Made by a program: the position numbers and the translations under genes
Assembly (NCBI GenBank): GCA_015680685.1
Contig: MNCI01010021.1
Location: forward strand, 43,006 to 107,005
DNA: 64,000 nucleotides
Source of the DNA: Gnetum montanum
Lineage: Eukaryota > Streptophyta > Gnetopsida > Gnetales > Gnetaceae
Direction of reading: 5' to 3'
The notes under the pieces: model-generated
Told to the model about the DNA's origin: nothing
Database searches by the model: none
Seen by the model: the letters and a program-made list of their open reading frames with translations, nothing else
Shown: in pieces, positions 1 through 11,330 of the stretch
Numbering within the stretch: position 1 is the first letter of the stretch
Layout: each line of letters opens with the position of its first letter

Positions 1-104
1 TGCTATGCAGGGCATCCAACAAGCGGCAAACTTCATGGACACCGAAGAGCACCGCAACACCCTGGACTTGCTACATAATACAAACCCGAACATTCTCTCA
101 AAAA
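1..104. other. Left-edge flank of LINE-1, unassigned
   Basis: Short GC-richer stretch before the LINE-1 target duplication. Plus frame 2 is open for about 37 codons, up to a TGA just inside the duplication, but I do not recognise the product. The run of A at 100-108 followed by GTTTT could be the tail of an older LINE, because the LINE-1 3' end has similar wording (TAATACAttcctgaaag then A-rich). The evidence is too short to decide. Confidence 0.3.
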
Positions 105-121
105 AAAAGTTTTCTTGAGAT
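105..121 (+). repeat. Target-site duplication, 5' copy (LINE-1)
   Basis: AAAAGTTTTCTTGAGAT here matches AAAAGTTTTGTTGAGAT at 6389-6405, 16 of 17 bases. It is A-rich at its start, as expected for target-primed reverse transcription by an L1-type endonuclease. Confidence 0.75.
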
Positions 122-130
122 GTTGGAAAA

Positions 131-1470
131 AATGGGAGCCAAAGCGGGAACCAAAGGCGGAGCAGGAGGGACCATAGTCAAAGGGACCACAACAGGGATG
201 GGGTAGGATGTTGATGGAGCGGGTGGGGTTGGATTGGGCACGGGAGGGACAGGTGCAAGGAGCGGGCTTACCAATGCTCATGCCAATTTTCAGGATAGAG
301 GCAGGATTTGGGGTGGCATGGACTTGGGCAAACATGGGAGTTCCAGCCACAAGGGTTTCTTTAGGGTGTCTATGAGAAGCAGGGAGTCACTTAGGCTAGA
401 GGTGCCTCAGTTGCCATTGATGGCCCTAGGGAGCGTGGAGAGGAGCCTTATTGGTCATTTCATGTCGAGTGGGCCAAGGACCAAACTCAAACTCATTCAA
501 AAATGGGTTGTGGCCACATGGGGGCTTGATAATGTTGGGCTGAGAAGTCTTTCGAAGAAGTTCATTCTTTTTGTTTTTTGCAATATTGAGGACCAAGACC
601 ATGTCTTGCTGGGGGTCCCTGGTTTTTTGAGCAAGGGGCCTTGCCCTCACTATCTAGAGGCCTAGGGCACACCGGGATAAAGAGCTTTCCTCGCGTGCTC
701 CGATATGGATCTGCATTTTTGGGGTGCCTTGGGAGGTGTGGATGCCAGAGTTTTTCCAGTCTCTCGTGGCTTATTTCGGGAAATTCATCACACTAGATAA
801 ACCCACCAAAACTATGGAGAGGATGGGCTTTGCCTGTTTTTGTGTTTGGAGATCTCTCTCTCCAAAAGACCTGCTCAAGGACTTAGTCTTGGCCCTTCCC
901 TTGAGGGAGGAGAGGATAATGGTGGAGTACGAGAACTTGCTCATGGAGAGCAAGGAATTCAAGCCCAATGGGAGCCCCTATCAACACTGCAGGAAAGCAG
1001 GGCACACTATGGCGAATTGCCAAGTTAAGCCAAATGCTATGGATGCCAAAGGATGGCAACAAGTTAACCAAAAGCATAAGAAGGATCCCAAGGCATGAAC
1101 GAGGACTAGTGGTTAATGGGTCCCCCCAAAGGGGCTTGTGACAGAGTCAAGGGCACCTTTGGGCCAAAGTAAATAACCAAAGGTGACCAAGAATAGGAGT
1201 GGGAAGGGCCCAGAATCTTCCTATATTCCCAATGCCGGTCTTACCACTCTGCCTAAAGCCAACCCGTCGAGTAAGGACATTCCCCCTCCCCCCGTGCGAG
1301 GAGTTGGGTCACCATTGTTCAGGGATCCTCCAAGCCAATTTTGGAGGAGATTTTGTTGTCACCTGCAAACAACAATGAGGGTTTCAAGGTGTCCATGGAA
1401 GCCAGGTAGGTTGGCCGTCCACCAACTCTGGTGGTTCACGGTCGACAAACCTAGCTTGAAATCGATTTAG
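131..1470 (+). pseudogene. LINE-1 ORF1 (DUF4283-like, CCHC zinc knuckle), broken
   Basis: ORF1 proteins of plant L1 elements bind the element RNA. A first ATG at 131 opens a Gly-rich start and stops at a TAG near 203. The body continues in another frame from about 234 to 665, with the pattern LIGHFMSSGPRTKLKLIQKW and a later VLLGVPGFL, typical of the DUF4283 fold. After a further frame change it runs from 724 to 1098. The zinc knuckle lies at 982-1020 and reads YQHCRKAGHTMANC: the first Cys is replaced by Tyr, one G-to-A transition from TGT. A Pro/Ser-rich tail follows to about 1470 in yet another frame. At least two frameshifts make it a pseudogene. ORF2 follows after about 50 bases. Confidence 0.75.
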
Positions 1471-1522
1471 GCCTTCAAAAGACCCTTCCCGAGGTCTACC
1501 ACAGATGCTCTAGTGGGTGACC

Positions 1523-4500
1523 ATGAAGATTATGACATGGAATTGCAAGGGGCAGGGCACCCCCTATAAACGACATGCCCTTAAAGAAATTGTGCAAAAA
1601 GATAATTGTGACATCGTTTGTCTGCAAGAAACAAAATTGCAGCCTTAAGAATTTGAGTTATTGCAATGGAGCAGCTAGCATGTCCATCAAGTGGCTTGTC
1701 ACGGCCGCACCAAGGGCCTTGCTATTTTATCTAGATTTCGGCTCCATCCCCTAGATGATTCAAACTAGAGCATCATGGTTCACTTAGCTTCACTAGGAAT
1801 TTGGTTTACCAATTTCTATGAGGAGAGGGAATGGGAGAAATGCCTCGTTGAGATGAGAAGAAATGTGGCGTTAGATGAGAAGAAATGTGGCGTTAATCCC
1901 TAACTATTGATGTTGGATCATGGTGGGGGATTTTAATCAAAGACTTTATGCATGGGAGAAGACTAGTATTGAATGCACGGGATCGCTGGGTGCAGACCTC
2001 TTCTTACAATTCCTTCACCAACATAACCTGGTGGATATAGAGATTAAGCACTGCCGTTACACTAGGAGCAACCAAAGGAAAGGCAATGCCAAAGTCATGT
2101 CTCGTATTGACTGGGTGTGGATGGGAGCCTCGCTTCTGCTTCAGCAAGATGTTTGCATTACACATACCAAGCAGAGGACCTCCGACCACAAGTCTTTGAT
2201 CTGTCAAATTGGGAGGAAACTAGGTGTTTCTGCCTTGCGCTTTCGTTTCAAACGGGCTTGGATCATGAAAGCTTGGTTAAGGCCTTGGTTACCATGATCT
2301 AGGAGAGGTATCCTTCCGCCCATGATCCTTGCGATTTTCTCACTAACGAGCTCAATACTCTTAAAAAGGAAATTTGATCACAAAGGAAGGATGAGAAGTA
2401 TACTTTTAGGTTCCATAGGGGTGCAATGGAGCAAAAGCTTTGGGAAGTCCAGGCGAGACAGGTGCAGGGCAAAGATCTGGTGCAAGAAGAGCAAGACATT
2501 CTTCACGCTCTCCAACAATTGGATCATGAAGAAACAAAGTACTGGAGGCAAAGATCCAGAATCCAATGGTTGAGAGATGGCGATAGGCCCACTAGATTTT
2601 TTTTCACTACAGCTTAGGCCAATCGGCAAGCCAAAAGGGTGCACACTCTTACCAGGCATGGACAGGTCCTTGAACATCTGGCAGAGATTGCACAGGAATT
2701 CCATAATTTTTGGGTGAATGTGTGGTGTCGAAAGGATAGGGCCCCTCTGTCAGTGCCGGTGGAGAAGATTCTTACAAACGCTGACAATTCAAATCTCCCC
2801 CAGCCTTTCTCAAGTCAAGCATTAGAGTGGACCATGGTGGCCCTCAAACCTAGGTGGGCCCCTAGGTCAAATGGGTGGCCCATTGAATTCTTTAGGGGAG
2901 TATGAAAACATGTTGGGGGCTAACATCTTGGATACTTTTAACAACATGCTCCACTAGAGATAGATCTGTTGGGAGATTAAGTGTTCGCAGGTTGTGCCTC
3001 TCCCTAAGGTCGAATGCCCTACCAAACCATCACAATTACGGGCAATTGGAGTTTGCAATACGCTCTTGCGCCTGTTCACCAAGATAATTGTTAGAAGATT
3101 GGGACCTTTGATGCCAAAGTTAGTCAGGAATAATCAGGTGGGCTTTGTTAAGGACCACTTCCTTTAGGATTAGGTTACCATGCTCCACAAAATTTTTCAT
3201 GGATTTAGTCTCACTCATTTTTGGGTTTTTGTTTTAAGTTGGACATTACTAAGGCATATGACATGGTTTCGTCTGAGGCATTGGAGAAGTGATGAGAAGG
3301 AAAGGTTTCAACCAGGATTTTATCAATCTATGCCTACACATTCAATCCTCTGTCATGTTCTCCATTGAATTCGAAGGGTTCTTTGGGGTTTTTCCTCGTC
3401 GATGAGAGGACTGCGTCAGGGTGACCCACTGTTGTAGTACTTGTTTATTCTTTTGATGGACACCTTGCAAGATTATTGTAGGAAGGAAGGCATCCAAGGA
3501 GTGAATGTTCATGGGGTGGAGTGCCTGGCTGGGTATTATGCAAACGACAAAATTATCTTTACACAAGCCTCGGTGCTGCGAGCCAAGGCTCTAGACAAGG
3601 CGTTAATTCAGTTAGCTAAGGAGGTAGGTCTTGAGGTTAATCAGGCCAAATCTATAGTTTATATGACGAACACTAATGAAAGAGTTAAGGCTAGGATTGT
3701 GAGGATCCTGGGGGTTTTGCTCAGGCAGCACCAAGATACGTATATGGGCTTCCTGATGTTTGGATGGAACTGAAGACAAAACTGGATCAATTTGCTAAAG
3801 CAATTGTAGACACAGATCGGCCATTGGACCAACTACTTTCTAACTTGCAAGGGGAGGATTTTGCTTACTTCCGCGGTGTTGTCGCGCATTGCCCAATTTA
3901 CTGCATCTCTCATTTCTCCCTCCTTGGATGTTGGAAGTAAAGTGGATCAATTAATACGATGGTTTGTTTGGTCAAGTGGAAAAGGTGGACAATGCCTGCA
4001 TTTACTTCAGTGGGATAAAGTCGCTCAACCTAGAAATGTAGGAGCAAGAATTTTCAAATTTGTAGATCATATTTTAATGGGGCAACAACTTTTGTTGTGA
4101 TTGATCAACAGAGGATTAGACATTCCACCATGGGTGAGGCTCATGCATAATAAGTATCACCAATGGGTCATCATGCGTCAAGACTCGAGACTATGGTGGG
4201 CCCTTTGTTGTTATGCCCTTCGGATGGCTCAACTTGGGATGCAACACGTGTCTCCATGTGAGCTCATCAAATCTCAATACCTGATGGTTCCAAGGTGGAA
4301 TGTGGTGTGGCAGGGGAGACTGCTGAAAAAGCTAAAGGCTTTTCTTTGGCTTGTCAATCATGGGGCTCTGCCGATGCATGACACTCTTTGACGACGAGGA
4401 TTAAACATAGATGACAGGTGTCCTACATGCAAAAGGTTGACAAAAATGTGGGAACACTTTGCTTTTGCCTATCCCTTTAGTCAAGCCATGTGTTGGGTAG

Positions 4501-4713
4501 CTCGTTTACCCCTCCCCATCCTTTTAATGAGAGACTCTCAGGCCACGGCCATTCTTTGGTGCTTGTGGTGCATGCAGAACAATCTCATTTTTTAACAGGT
4601 GCCTCTTCCCTCGTCAGCCAACATCGCTGTGGAAGGTTGCAAGTTTTGGAAAGAATCTTTGATAGCGATGGGAGCTATGCTAACGTTTGAACACTTGTGG
4701 GAACGGTACCAAA
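1523..4713 (+). pseudogene. LINE-1 ORF2: AP endonuclease and reverse transcriptase, broken
   Basis: This protein would nick target DNA and copy the element RNA into the chromosome. It starts at an ATG at 1523. Endonuclease landmarks are WNCKG (1538-1552), QETK (1625-1636), GDFN (1926-1937) and SDH (2181-2189), so the catalytic Asn, Glu, Asp and His positions can all be seen. Reverse-transcriptase landmarks are NGWPIEFF (about 2870), LDITKAYD (3239-3262), RQGDP (about 3414) and YYANDKIIF (from 3534). The active-site box normally reads YADD, and here the first Asp is Asn. A zf-RVT-type module with KAFLWLVNHGALP and later CPTC is at about 4320-4450, followed by an LWCLWCMQNN block near 4560. The frame is cut by several stops, among them TAA at 4593, and by shifts. 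Confidence 0.85.
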
Positions 4714-6028
4714 ACAACTCTACACTGTGGGACCTGGTGCATTCGATTGGATGGGAAGGCCTACTTCCCAAGCTTGTGGGGGACCCAGCCTTGCCAAATG
4801 GTGAATTTTTCACCAACTGGCAAGGTACCTCCACCATCTTCCGTGGGGTTAGGATTGACCTTATTGAAGACACGCTAGCTAGGGCGATGGGCATGCCAGC
4901 CTCTGGGGATGAGATTCTGCCTATCACACGAGGGTTGCAGGAAGCGCAAAGCTTCTTTCCAGGCCATATCCCGAGAACTACTAGTGGTCAGGTGCTGCAA
5001 TCCACTCTTCCCGATTTTTGGCAGTTGGCAACCGACTTGGTTGAGCGACATTTTGTTTAGTTAGGGAACAGGTCTAGGCTTCAAGGAATGCATTTTGTGT
5101 TTTTACAGTGCCTCGGGATGGGCCGTCAAGTGAACATTCCAAGCACTCAGGTCTAATTCTTACTTTGTGGTGTGCGATTGGGGAAGCGCCGCAGATGGGT
5201 CCTTCAAGATCTCTAGGTCAGGCCATACATTATAGATGGAGGAAGCCAACGGGTAGTCTGACAGTCTTCCCAGGGGGGACGGTGGTCCTGGCCCTCATGA
5301 CCATGGGGAGATAGACCACTGACATTGGTATTGACACTGATGAAGGTGTAGGTGAAGTTGAGGCCAATCCTTCAAGATTGGAGGCTCAACTAACATTTGC
5401 GCAGGAGGAGGCGACCTTGGTTGTTGGGGCAAAAGAAAGCTAGGTAAGCTAGGTCTGGCAAGCAAAATGGGAGGCACGGGAAGAAATGTTTCAACATCAG
5501 ATGCACAAATTGCTGATGTGCCATTCCGTTGAAATTGAAGAACTGCAACAACAATAGCTCATCATTGAGGCTAGGGCCTAGGCCATGCTTGAAGAGAAGC
5601 TTGGAGAGGAAATTAGGAAAGAAATGGAGAACGAGATGCAATGTCAAAAGGCGTATGAACAAGAGGCAAAGGAGCAATGAATTCACAAGGCTCAAGAAGA
5701 CACAGAGCGGCAAGAACAACTGTTATGGGCTCATAAGTCAAATACCACAGCCTGGTTGCAAGCAGATAAATGCCCATACACGCAGGTGCACATCAATCGA
5801 GATGCACCATAGCCTACGCTGTGTCATCATATTCGGCTTGCCCCTGCCCCACTCCACCCAGACGGTAAAGGATCGACCACTAAACAGGCTAGAAAGGCGG
5901 AGGCCTTTAAAAACTTCTAGGAGGCCACAATGTTTACCTCTATGAAGGAGTTCTGTACACAGTTGGACAAGCTACATGCCGGTCTCCTTCCACACTGTCA
6001 TTGTGACAAGTTGCCCCAACACCCATAG
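4714..6028 (+). pseudogene. LINE-1 ORF2 C-terminal extension: unknown domain plus coiled coil
   Basis: The reading frame carries on past the usual end of a plant L1 ORF2. From about 4714 to 5200 it encodes a domain with FFTNWQGTSTIFRGVRIDL, then LPDFWQLATDL and MHFVFLQCLGMGRQVNIP. LINE-2 has a clear homologue in the same place. After an indel, one frame from about 5335 to 6028 encodes a Gln/Glu-rich helical region (IEELQQQ, MLEEKLGEEIRKEMENEM, KAYEQEAKE) that should form a coiled coil. It is interrupted by about seven stops, most of them one transition from CAG or CAA. The function is unknown. The domain loosely recalls the plant transposon-protein domain seen in LTR elements, but that is inference. 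Confidence 0.6.
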
Positions 6029-6388
6029 TGGTGGGGGTTTTTTGCTTTTCTGCATTGGGGCTGTCTTGGTTGTGTTTTCAGGGTTTCAGTTTTTTTTTTT
6101 TTTTGGTTTCTGTCCCAGGCCATTTCCGTTTAGTCCTTCCTTGTTCTGTTGTTTCACATAATTGCAGGTGTGTCATTGTCTCTGAAGAAGGTCGGGGGCT
6201 GCTTGTGGCCATTTTGAAGTTTTTTGGGGCTGTTTAGGGACAGTTTTGGTTGTGCTTGGGGCTGCCCGCCTTGAGAATGGGTGCTGTTTGTATGCCATTC
6301 TGGCGGTGGGCCTCTCTAGTCTGTTTGTTTTTTATCTCTGTACATATCTTTTGTTGATAATACATTCCTGAAAGTTTTTCCAAAAAAG
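6029..6388 (+). other. LINE-1 3' UTR and A-rich tail
   Basis: G/T-rich non-coding stretch with a long T run at about 6089-6104, ending in TTTGTTGATAATACATTCC and then an A-rich segment directly before the 3' duplication. No canonical AATAAA is close to the end; GATAATA may be a variant. Confidence 0.6.
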
Positions 6389-6405
6389 AAAAGTTTTGTT
6401 GAGAT
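6389..6405 (+). repeat. Target-site duplication, 3' copy (LINE-1)
   Basis: Partner of 105-121 with one mismatch (C/G at the tenth base). Confidence 0.75.
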
Positions 6406-7363
6406 ACATGAATGTTGGCAAGTTGTGGAAAATAGGCTCCTCAACCCTAATATCATAAGTCGAGATCAGAGAAACCAATGGGAATCTAACAAAAAGGGAG
6501 ACACTCTAGCACAGATCATTGTGAGGCTACGTCCAAACTAGTTAGAAAGGACCCATCCAAAATCAGCAAATATAAAGTAAATAAGAACGAGAGACACATT
6601 TGATGATCTGACCATACAAAGAAGTAAATACCTAGAACTTTTTCTTGAAAAGATATAACCAGAAATAAAAAACTTAGATTAATTTGATTGTGACTTTTCT
6701 GAAAAACAAAAGTATTATATAATGATCCATGGTTTAACAAAATGTGGTTACCATTCTCAAACTAGAAATATGAATCAGTATGAATTAGCTGCTCATTTAA
6801 GGGCATTAGAAGACCTACAAGGACCATCATTTGGAGTGATGGCAAGGTGCTTGTTTCTCAAGTTGGAAGATATGGGTTTGAGACTGGGTGCAATCACTTA
6901 AAGAAATTAGGCTTTCACTCATCCACCAACCCCCACCAACCCTCAAAGGATCCTACTAGGCAAGATGAGCATTAAGGCTCCAAGTGATGCTTTTTTGAGA
7001 AGACCAAAAAGGATTAATGACCAAGGCCATGACAATGCATTTTTTGCAAAGAATCAGCAGAGGTGGCTGCAATGCCGGGGGAAAATGTAGACAAAATGGA
7101 CAATACCAAGGAACCCATGATCATCAAAATGTCAAGCCACAAAGAGGTGGACACCAAAATTTCAAAGACAAATCAAGAGAAAGAGGTCAGAATTTGAGAA
7201 GAGGCCATTCACAACACCAAAAATCAAGTGGTAATTATCATCAAAATTATTCTTAGACTTCATCACAATATGAAAATAAAATGGGAAAATGATCAGGTCA
7301 TACCAAAGACCGTTGTTGGTGGACGTTGGCATTTCCCACTATTTCAAATCAAGAGGCCCACGA
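6401..7363 (+). pseudogene. Copia-type gag relic
   Basis: Directly after the LINE-1 duplication a frame encodes CWQVVENRLLNPN, a Trp, and KKGDTLAQIIVRL. This is the W...W...D..A...I pattern of copia gag (UBN2-like) nucleocapsid precursors. Further on, a basic Gln/Gly-rich linker (about 7040-7255) precedes GHTKDRCWW at 7295-7325, the second half of the copia CCHC knuckle. The first two Cys are lost. No protease or pol follows before the next insertion, so this is an isolated fragment. The LINE-1 insertion sits at its upstream edge. Confidence 0.5.
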
Positions 7364-7762
7364 AACAAATTGATGAGCGTGCATCTAGTGACTCTTTTAA
7401 CATTGTGAAATTCGTAAATTAATTACTATCAGCTTTGTTCCTTGATACAATACTTTAAACTTACTACAATTAATATTGGTATTTTTACAAAATATTTATT
7501 TTTGAAGGAAAAACTTTTAGAAAAAAAGAAAGCAAAAAATCTGTAGCTGTACCTGCTCACCTATTGTGTAATCCTTATCAGCAATTACCTAGACCAGCAA
7601 CCAAAGCAAATAATCACCAGTTAGACCTTTTAAAGCATTTTAAAATTCAACTAAAGTGCCTATCAAGAAAACTATCAAATCAAATAATACATATAATTGT
7701 TGAGAGTATCTCTATGTTCTAAATTCATAGTTATCCTTCATAAATGTTGAGCAATGTCAGTG

Positions 7763-7843
7763 AGGCATTGCTCAGTTGGTTAGAGCATGCAGCTTGTGAT
7801 TTGCAAGTCATAGGTTCAATTTCAATGGGTCTGCTAATTTGAC
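7763..7843 (+). repeat. tRNA-like module (SINE head or tRNA relic)
   Basis: Contains an A box (TTGCTCAGTTGGTTAGAGC, 7768-7786) and a B box (GGTTCAATTTC, 7813-7823) at tRNA spacing. The acceptor stem does not pair and the anticodon stem is imperfect, so it is not a working tRNA gene. It most likely belongs to a tRNA-derived SINE. The rest of 7364-8013 is AT-rich with no gene I can recognise. Confidence 0.6.
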
Positions 7844-8013
7844 ATACAGATATGTTTAACAAAAGTATTGTAAAAGTTCATGTTTGCTATACATCCCAGG
7901 GTACATATAGTCATAAATGTTAGAATTAACTATAAAAGAAAGTCTTCAAGCTCTTTCATATGGTATCCATTCATTTCATTGCATTTCAGAGTGTCCTAGG
8001 TGAGAACAAATTC

Positions 8014-8026
8014 TAGCATTTTTTTT
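8014..8026 (-). repeat. Target-site duplication, 3' side of LINE-2
   Basis: TAGCATTTTTTTT here and at 11342-11354. On the element strand it reads AAAAAAAATGCTA, a typical L1 target. Confidence 0.65.
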
Positions 8027-8534
8027 TATTTTTTTTATTTTTTTTATTTTTTGAGAAGAGTTCAGGATTTTATTAGAAAAAGAAACATCTGTACATACGG
8101 GATCAACACACCCATCAGTCAGCAATCATGGGCAGGCACCATCCTGATAGACCCAGCAAGGTCCACAGGTGCATGCACCCCAAAATAGCCACCTCCGCTG
8201 AAGATTCCCACCCACCCCAAAACAAGGTCCCAAGACCTTTCTAGGCACAAACTTGCACATGCACAACTGCCCTACAACTCGACCATGTTGGCCTTAAAAC
8301 CCAAAACCCCCATCCCCAACCTCATTTAACACATACCACAGCAACCTACCAGCCCAACCCCAAAGCCTAAGCTCACCACACCCCAACAACAACTACGAAA
8401 TCCCCCATTGAACACCCACATCACCCCCAGGCGAAGACCCCTCCCACACTTGTTCCTCCGTCGTGCCCTTCTACTCCATTCGTGGCCATGCTTCCTAAAG
8501 TTCAGCGCAGATCTAATCTTGCAACTCATCTCGC

Positions 8535-9450
8535 ATGAGTTTCATTAGTGTCTCCTCTTGGCACAACCGTGTTCTACAAACCTCAGCTTGCAACCCTTCC
8601 CATTGTCGCTTCGCCAGATCCATCACCATTTGCAAGTCTTTCTCACACACGTCCCATCATGCCTCCCAAACCACCTTTTTTGCCTGCCGCACCTGCACAG
8701 CCACCTCTATGCTGGCCCTCCACACAAGAGCATCAACCTTGTCATTGTCATCAACGCCTTTGCCTCCCCCCATTGCTCCACACAAGGATCCAGCCTCAGC
8801 ACCCAACGTGCAATCCCAACCAGCCCCCAAAGCCACTCCCCCCACCCCCCAAACTATCCCTAGATCACCACCTCGAATACACAAACAAAGGTTCTGAGCT
8901 TGGCACCGATGGCAACACCAATGTGCCATGCTACAACAAAGCCAATATAAGTCTCAAATGTCACCCTGGTCTTTTACGCAGCAAGGAGTCCAAAATGAAC
9001 CATGGCAAATTTATTGACACCCCATGTTTCAAGCAATGTAGAAAAGCAAGATGCACCCCCATCAACTTGGACAAGCTTCCAAATTGAACCATAAACATGT
9101 TGACCAGGACTGTTGCAGCCTGCCAGACCTATGGCAATGCTAATCTCGGCATGTGCCCACTGGTCATTTTCAGTGTTCCTCCCCAAAAGAATTCTCTCGT
9201 GTGTACATCATATAGCTGTTCAACATCAGAAGGATTGCATTGCCCTCTGCCAGCACCTGCAATGCATCCGCGATCTCCAATTTAGTTAACAAAATCCTCC
9301 TTCCATGGAACATGGTGCTCTCCCCCTCCCAATTTGCAAAAAAGGAGCTATATGCAAGATTCGACATCCCTTCGATTTGTGGCAACAACTCCCCCTAGCA
9401 AATCCTAGTGATCAACATCCACAACTCGGCATTTTTCCAAAATTCCTACA
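8535..9450 (-). pseudogene. LINE-2 C-terminal extension (homologue of the LINE-1 extension)
   Basis: After the terminal Trp/Arg-Asn block the minus strand encodes SSFFANWEGESTMFHGRRI (about 9300), then VWQAATVLVNMF and LMGVHLAFLHCLKHGVSINL (about 9000-9100). These align with FFTNWQGTSTIFRGVRI and MHFVFLQCLGMGRQVNIP of LINE-1 in the same order and at similar spacing. Further down (8540-8720) is a helical stretch with VRQAKKVVWEAWWDV and KLMRDELQD, a counterpart of the LINE-1 coiled coil. Frame changes and stops are present. Conservation in two independent insertions says the extension belongs to this LINE family. Confidence 0.6.
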
Positions 9451-9599
9451 CCGCCAACTCCTGATACCACCTCAACTCCATACCTTGCACCGATTCCTCC
9501 CAAAGGTGGAGCCCAGCCAGAGCAACCATAGACGGCAACAACAATCTCTACTCCTTGAAAGCCAAATTATTCCGGTACCGCCACACCACCCAAAAAACC

Positions 9600-11330
9600 G
9601 TGGTCACCTTTTCATCCCTATTTGGCCAAGTAGGCAACACCAGCCTAGCCGCCTACCATGTGTCCTTTATGAAAGCATAGCAATAGAGCAAATGATTAAA
9701 AGTTTCAACATCTTCCATGCACAAAGGGCAGCAAGGATCGATATTCAGGCCCCACTCTCTCAGGAAAGCCCTCATCGACAGCACCCTATTGGCAATAAGC
9801 CAGGCAAACACCTTTAATTTTTTTGGTAATCTCCCTTGCCATAAGGCCTTCTAGTCAACAACTGGTGGGTATCTTTCTTGAATCAGTTCTTTGGGAGACT
9901 TGCCCAAAAGGCTGCACTCCCTCATCTCAGCAGCATGCTTACACAACTCCATCCAAAATTGCAATCCCCTTCGCCCAGCCTCCCAAAGTTGATACTTTTG
10001 CCGCACAAGTCTGATCCACTATGCATGTCTCTCCCCCTGCGCCATCAACCAGTTTGCCAATCTCTACATCCCCAACATAATTTCGTCATTGAAGGCCAAC
10101 AACCCAATTCCACCCATAGTCTTAGGCCTCACCGTTTTTTCCCAACAAACGAGGTGGATCTTGTCTCCTCCTTTACCCCCTGACAAACAAAATGCCAAAG
10201 GATCTAGTCAATTTTTTGAACCACACCCGTAGGAGGCCGGGCTATGGAAGCTATAAACCGCACCATAGCCATCAACACACATGAAGCTAAAAGAATCTTA
10301 CCTTTCATGGATAGAAATCGGTTAGTCCAGTGTTCCATCCTCCTTTGTAGCTTCTAAACCAAGGCAATCCATGTTGGGCGCCGATTCCACTCAAACATTG
10401 GCATTCCAATATAGTAATCCTGTAAGGTCCGCAACAGGATACCCAACGCCTGGCAGATCCATCCCTTCACTTGCACCACTGTATTGACCATATGTAGCAC
10501 TAACTTTTCCTTATTGATTTCAAACCCAAGCACCGTCTCCATCCGCACCAAGGCTCTTTGAACTGCCAATGCCTGAGGAACAGTCACACGCAAAAACAAA
10601 ATCATGTCATCTACATAGTGCTCTGCAAGGCATTGCACCCCAACCACCGTCACACCACCAAGAACCTCTGACTCACAATACCCCTACAACGAATCCATTA
10701 CCATGATGAAAAGTAGCAGCGAAAGCAGGTCCCCCTGCCCCAACCCTCTACCCGACGCCTCAAAACCCCAAAGCTGCCCCTCAATATCAAAAGAGTACCT
10801 TGCAGAAGCTTGAATTTAAATGCAAAGATTAACAAAATTCAGCGCAAAACCTTTCTGCAGCATGACTTCCTGCAATGCCTTCCAACTCATTGTATCATAC
10901 GCCTTTTTGATATCCAACTTCACACACATCCTTGGATACCCCGAAAGCTGGAACGAGTGCAAAATTTCTTGCAATAAAATCACCTGATCTTGCAAGAACC
11001 AGCCCTACACAAACCCCACCTAATTCTCCCTTACCAACCGATGCATCAATGGGGCAAGCCGTTGCACCAACATCTTATTGAAAATCTGGAGAAAGGTATT
11101 ACAAACCCCAATTGGCCAAAAGTGCGCAGGCAAAGACGACGTCGTCGTTTTAGGTATCAACACAATCCATGAGCAATTAATCTCCTGGCAAACCTCGTGC
11201 CACTGCAACATACAATTAAATGCATCCAAAAGATTCTCACTAATAATATCCACAACCTCCTAAAGAATTCGATGGGCCAACCATCGGGCCCTGATGCCTT
11301 GTTAGCCTTCATTGTTCCCATCGCCATCAC
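9600..11330 (-). pseudogene. LINE-2 reverse transcriptase and zf-RVT module, broken
   Basis: Minus-strand translation gives GPDGWPIEFF, NCSWIVLIPK, then WPIGVCNTFLQIFNKMLVQR, VKLDIKKAYDTMSWKAL (about 10880-10935), GLGQGD and YVDDMILF at about 10600-10620. The catalytic Asp pair is kept, with Val in place of the common Ala. At 9640-9850 comes KVFAWLIANRVLSM, then CCPLCMEDVETFNHLLYC, the zf-RVT pattern, followed by a WVV.RYRNN block. Several in-frame stops and shifts kill it. The endonuclease and ORF1 are absent because of the 5' truncation. Confidence 0.8.

Larger units (their letters stand above)
122..6388 (+). mobile_element. LINE-1: near full-length L1-type non-LTR retrotransposon
   Basis: Order of parts: ORF1 with a DUF4283-like region and zinc knuckle, then ORF2 with AP-type endonuclease, reverse transcriptase and a terminal Cys/His module, then a C-terminal extension, then a 3' UTR ending in an A-rich tail. 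The element is framed by a 17-bp duplication (105-121 and 6389-6405). ORF1 begins only about ten bases after the duplication, so little is lost at the 5' end. The length of about 6.3 kb fits plant L1 elements. Every ORF carries stops and frameshifts, so the copy is dead. Confidence 0.85.

Noticed and set aside
7763-7843. Functional tRNA gene
   Set aside because: Acceptor stem does not pair and the anticodon stem is imperfect; only the pol III boxes are kept.
8535-9087. Long plus-strand frames rich in Pro, Ser, His and Thr
   Set aside because: They are antisense to LINE-2; the minus strand aligns with LINE-1, so the plus frames are shadows.
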